From NCBI GenBank assembly GCA_012511915.1, contig JAAZFB010000186.1, positions 1 to 17,206 of the forward strand: a DNA stretch of 17,206 bases, given 5' to 3'. Below are positions 15,721 through 17,206 of the stretch, one piece after another. The position numbers and the translations under genes are program-made. Every line of letters starts with the position of its first letter. Position 1 is the first letter of the stretch. The notes below the pieces were generated by a model that saw only the letters and a list, made by a program, of their open reading frames with translations, had not been told where the DNA came from and did not search any database. Source of the stretch: Clostridiaceae bacterium. GTDB taxonomy: Bacteria > Bacillota > Clostridia > Monoglobales > Firm-18.

Positions 15721-16950
15721 TTATAATGAAAGTAAAATTTTTCTTAATTTTATACCTACTTCTTTAATTTTTCCCTCAGAAGAATTAATATTAATGCCAT
15801 AACCCGAACCTAAGCCTTTATCCACAACGCCAATGCTGATATTAACGGCTCTGCCCAAAATATCGTCGGTCTGCGGAAGCATATGCTTTTTATATGTAAT
15901 TTCGTTCTTATGCTTTTCACAGCTGTAAGGGCAATTTGCCTGCGAAGCCGTAACCTTGTTCAGTATCTGTTCCATATTGTTATATACGTGCCAGCCTGAA
16001 TATGCAATGGGCTTGCTTCCGATTATATCGCAGAATTTTTCAGCTTTTTCTTTGCTGTCAAACAGCAAAGTTAAAAGCGTAGCACATTCTTTCTCGTCAT
16101 TTATATTTCTGAATTTAAAGCCATCCATTCCCTTAAGCAGGTTTTTAAGCAATTCCTTTTTTTCTCTTAGTGTGCTTAAAACAGCATCAAGCTTTCTTGT
16201 TTGCGCAAGCGCAACTGCGCCCGTAAGCTCATTCATGCGCATATTCATTCCGACTATACTGCGGTTTCCGACTTCAACACCCATACGGCTCGGCTTATGT
16301 CCTTGATCATGGAAACCAAAAGCACGTTCATATAACATATCATCATTTGTACCCACCGCTCCGCCGTCACCTGATGAAATAGTCTTAAAAAAGTTTAAGG
16401 AATATGCCGAAATGTCACCGTATGTTCCTAATCGTTTCCCTTTAAAACTTCCGCCAACCGCCTGACAGCAATCCTCAACAACATAAAGATTATGTTTTTT
16501 TGCTATTCTCAGTATTTCATCCATTTTACATGGATTACCAAGCATATGTACAGGCATAATTGCTTTTGTTCTGGGTGTTACAAGCCCTTCAATTTTTGTT
16601 GTGTCAATTGTAAGCGACTCGTCAATTTCCGCAAGAACGGGTATTGCATTCATTAAAATAATTGATGAAATAGATGCTATAAATGTGTATCCCGGAACAA
16701 TTACTTCATCTCCCGCACCAATTCCAAGCGCCGCCAAACAGCAAAGCAGCGAGCCTGTACCGCTGGATGTTGCCACAACATGCTTTGCTCCGAGCACATT
16801 ACAAAATTCATTCTCAAAATCTGCAACCTTATGACAAAAACCATCTACTCCTTCCGCACCGTATCGAAAAAGGTACCCCCCTTCCATTACTTCATTTAAC
16901 TGCTTTTTCTCTTCCTCGCCAAAAACATAAGATCCCGGTCCTCCTGCCAT
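15721..16950 (-). CDS. DegT/DnrJ/EryC1/StrS-family PLP-dependent sugar aminotransferase
   Basis: This 409-residue cytosolic enzyme has the fold-type I PLP architecture. It probably transfers an amino group between glutamate or glutamine and a keto-sugar or keto-cyclitol. Seen directly: SSGTGS (62-67) for phosphate binding, GDEVIVPGYTF (80-90), VVED (157-160) with D160 for the pyridine nitrogen, CCQAVGG (161-167), and NFFKTISSGDGGAV (186-199), where K189 is the Schiff-base lysine. Having Lys rather than His there indicates an aminotransferase and not a PLP dehydratase. The ATG start has AGGGGG seven bases upstream. It is the first gene of the cassette, directly behind a promoter with two LacI-type operators and divergent from a LacI-family gene. 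In a catabolic setting it could run in reverse and deaminate an amino sugar, but direction and substrate are not visible in the sequence. Confidence 0.93.
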   Translation of the reverse strand: MAGGPGSYVFGEEEKKQLNEVMEGGYLFRYGAEGVDGFCHKVADFENEFCNVLGAKHVVATSSGTGSLLCCLAALGIGAGDEVIVPGYTFIASISSIILMNAIPVLAEIDESLTIDTTKIEGLVTPRTKAIMPVHMLGNPCKMDEILRIAKKHNLYVVEDCCQAVGGSFKGKRLGTYGDISAYSLNFFKTISSGDGGAVGTNDDMLYERAFGFHDQGHKPSRMGVEVGNRSIVGMNMRMNELTGAVALAQTRKLDAVLSTLREKKELLKNLLKGMDGFKFRNINDEKECATLLTLLFDSKEKAEKFCDIIGSKPIAYSGWHVYNNMEQILNKVTASQANCPYSCEKHKNEITYKKHMLPQTDDILGRAVNISIGVVDKGLGSGYGININSSEGKIKEVGIKLRKILLSL

Positions 16951-16961
16951 TTTAATGCCCC

Positions 16962-16975
16962 CTAAAACGTTTTAG
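16962..16975. promoter_or_regulatory. LacI-type operator, downstream copy
   Basis: CTAAAACGTTTTAG is a perfect 14-bp palindrome with the central CG typical of LacI-family operators. It lies about 8-21 bases downstream of the predicted transcription start and ends where the AGGGGG ribosome binding site of the aminotransferase gene begins. Its centre is 34 bp from the second copy. The obvious candidate ligand is the LacI-family protein encoded divergently at 17154. Confidence 0.8.
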
Positions 16976-16989
16976 TATTTTATATTTAA

Positions 16990-17018
16990 ATTATACTAAA
17001 ACGTTTTATATTTGTCAA
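16990..17018 (-). promoter_or_regulatory. Consensus sigma-A promoter of the aminotransferase-isomerase cassette
   Basis: On the minus strand, TTGACA (17018-17013) and TATAAT (16995-16990) are separated by exactly 17 bases, a full match to the vegetative consensus. The predicted start is near 16983, giving a leader of about 33 bases. The whole spacer is taken by a LacI-type operator, so the promoter looks strong but tightly repressible. Confidence 0.88.
16997..17008. promoter_or_regulatory. LacI-type operator inside the promoter spacer
   Basis: TAAAACGTTTTA is a perfect 12-bp palindrome identical to the core of the downstream copy. It lies between the -35 and -10 boxes, so a bound repressor would exclude RNA polymerase. 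Centre-to-centre distance to the other operator is 34 bp, a little over three helical turns. Confidence 0.82.
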
Positions 17019-17089
17019 TATACTTTTGATTTTAGCCACGGCAAATTCATGAACCCATATATTAACATAAATTCACCATGGATTTTAGC

Positions 17090-17118
17090 TTGTATTTTAT
17101 ATAATTTTTATATATAAT
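17090..17118 (+). promoter_or_regulatory. Candidate promoter of the LacI-family regulator gene
   Basis: TTGTAT (17090-17095) and TATAAT (17113-17118) are separated by 17 bases. The leader would be about 30 bases. The region is very AT-rich, and another TATAAT at 17100-17105 lacks a matching -35 box. Confidence 0.5.
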
Positions 17119-17153
17119 GTTACTAGATTATTTTATTTTGGAGGTTTTTCCAT

Positions 17154-17206
17154 TTGGAAAATTTAACAATTAAGGATATTGCTAAAATGGCAGGCGTATC
17201 TATAAC
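17154..17206 (+). CDS. LacI-family transcriptional regulator, N-terminal fragment cut by the window edge
   Basis: The frame starts at a TTG (17154) with TTGGAGG nine bases upstream and runs to the edge, giving 17 residues. MENLTIKDIAKMAGVSI is the first helix and turn of the LacI-type DNA-binding domain (pattern TIKDIAxxAGVS). The sugar-binding part lies outside the window. It is divergent from the aminotransferase cassette, whose promoter carries two perfect LacI-type palindromes, so local control of that cassette is the natural inference. The effector is unknown. A TTG start, seen also in two other genes here, would keep the level of the regulator low. Confidence 0.88.
   Translation, partial: MENLTIKDIAKMAGVSI

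Noticed and set aside
15721..16950. Assignment of the cassette as a kanosamine (ntdABC-like) operon
   Set aside because: The order LacI / DegT / Gfo-Idh is similar, but the NtdB-type phosphatase is absent, the aminotransferase is of a different-looking subgroup, and two isomerases are present, so only an analogy is kept.

Overview
The window reads as a fragment of a low-to-moderate GC, Gram-positive, Clostridia-like (Bacillota) chromosome. The signs are AGGAGG-type ribosome binding sites with several TTG/GTG starts, S-layer homology (SLH) domains, a lipoprotein sugar-binding protein, CUT1-type permeases with no ATPase beside them, and a LacI-family repressor with a central-CG palindromic operator. 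The taxon is inferred from style only; there is no rRNA or marker gene.

Layout: all complete genes lie on the minus strand, so transcription runs from right to left. At the right edge (17154-17206, + strand) is the first part of a LacI-family regulator. In the divergent gap is a consensus-perfect promoter (TTGACA-17-TATAAT) with a perfect TAAAACGTTTTA operator filling its spacer and a second perfect copy just downstream of the predicted start. This promoter drives an intracellular sugar cassette: DegT/DnrJ/EryC1/StrS PLP aminotransferase (16950-15721), a 37-codon remnant of a PIG-L/LmbE deacetylase (15709-15596), Gfo/Idh/MocA oxidoreductase (15580-14435), a Streptomyces-type xylose-isomerase-like TIM barrel (14421-13390), and a FucI/AraA-like isomerase (13345-12041). 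A likely rho-independent terminator (11856-11920) ends it, inside a 404-bp gap that also holds a possible broken transposase start.

A second transcription unit follows: lipoprotein solute-binding protein (11636-10266), two CUT1 permeases (10276-9326, 9314-8475), then three very large secreted proteins (8425-5762, 5734-3179, 3163-101). The first carries SLH-like modules at its N-terminus, the second two discoidin-like modules and three canonical SLH repeats, the third a discoidin-like module, a Big_4-like domain, degenerate SLH-like repeats and a DUF4832/GH42-like TIM barrel. The intergenic gaps are 11-49 bp, so co-transcription is likely.

Working model (inference): a cell-surface glycan-handling system. 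Surface-anchored proteins bind and perhaps cleave a glycan, the CUT1 transporter imports the released sugar using a shared MsmX-type ATPase encoded elsewhere, and the cassette under LacI-type control oxidises, isomerises and transaminates (or deaminates) it. The deacetylase remnant suggests that an ancestor of the locus handled an N-acetylated amino sugar. The substrate cannot be read from the sequence.
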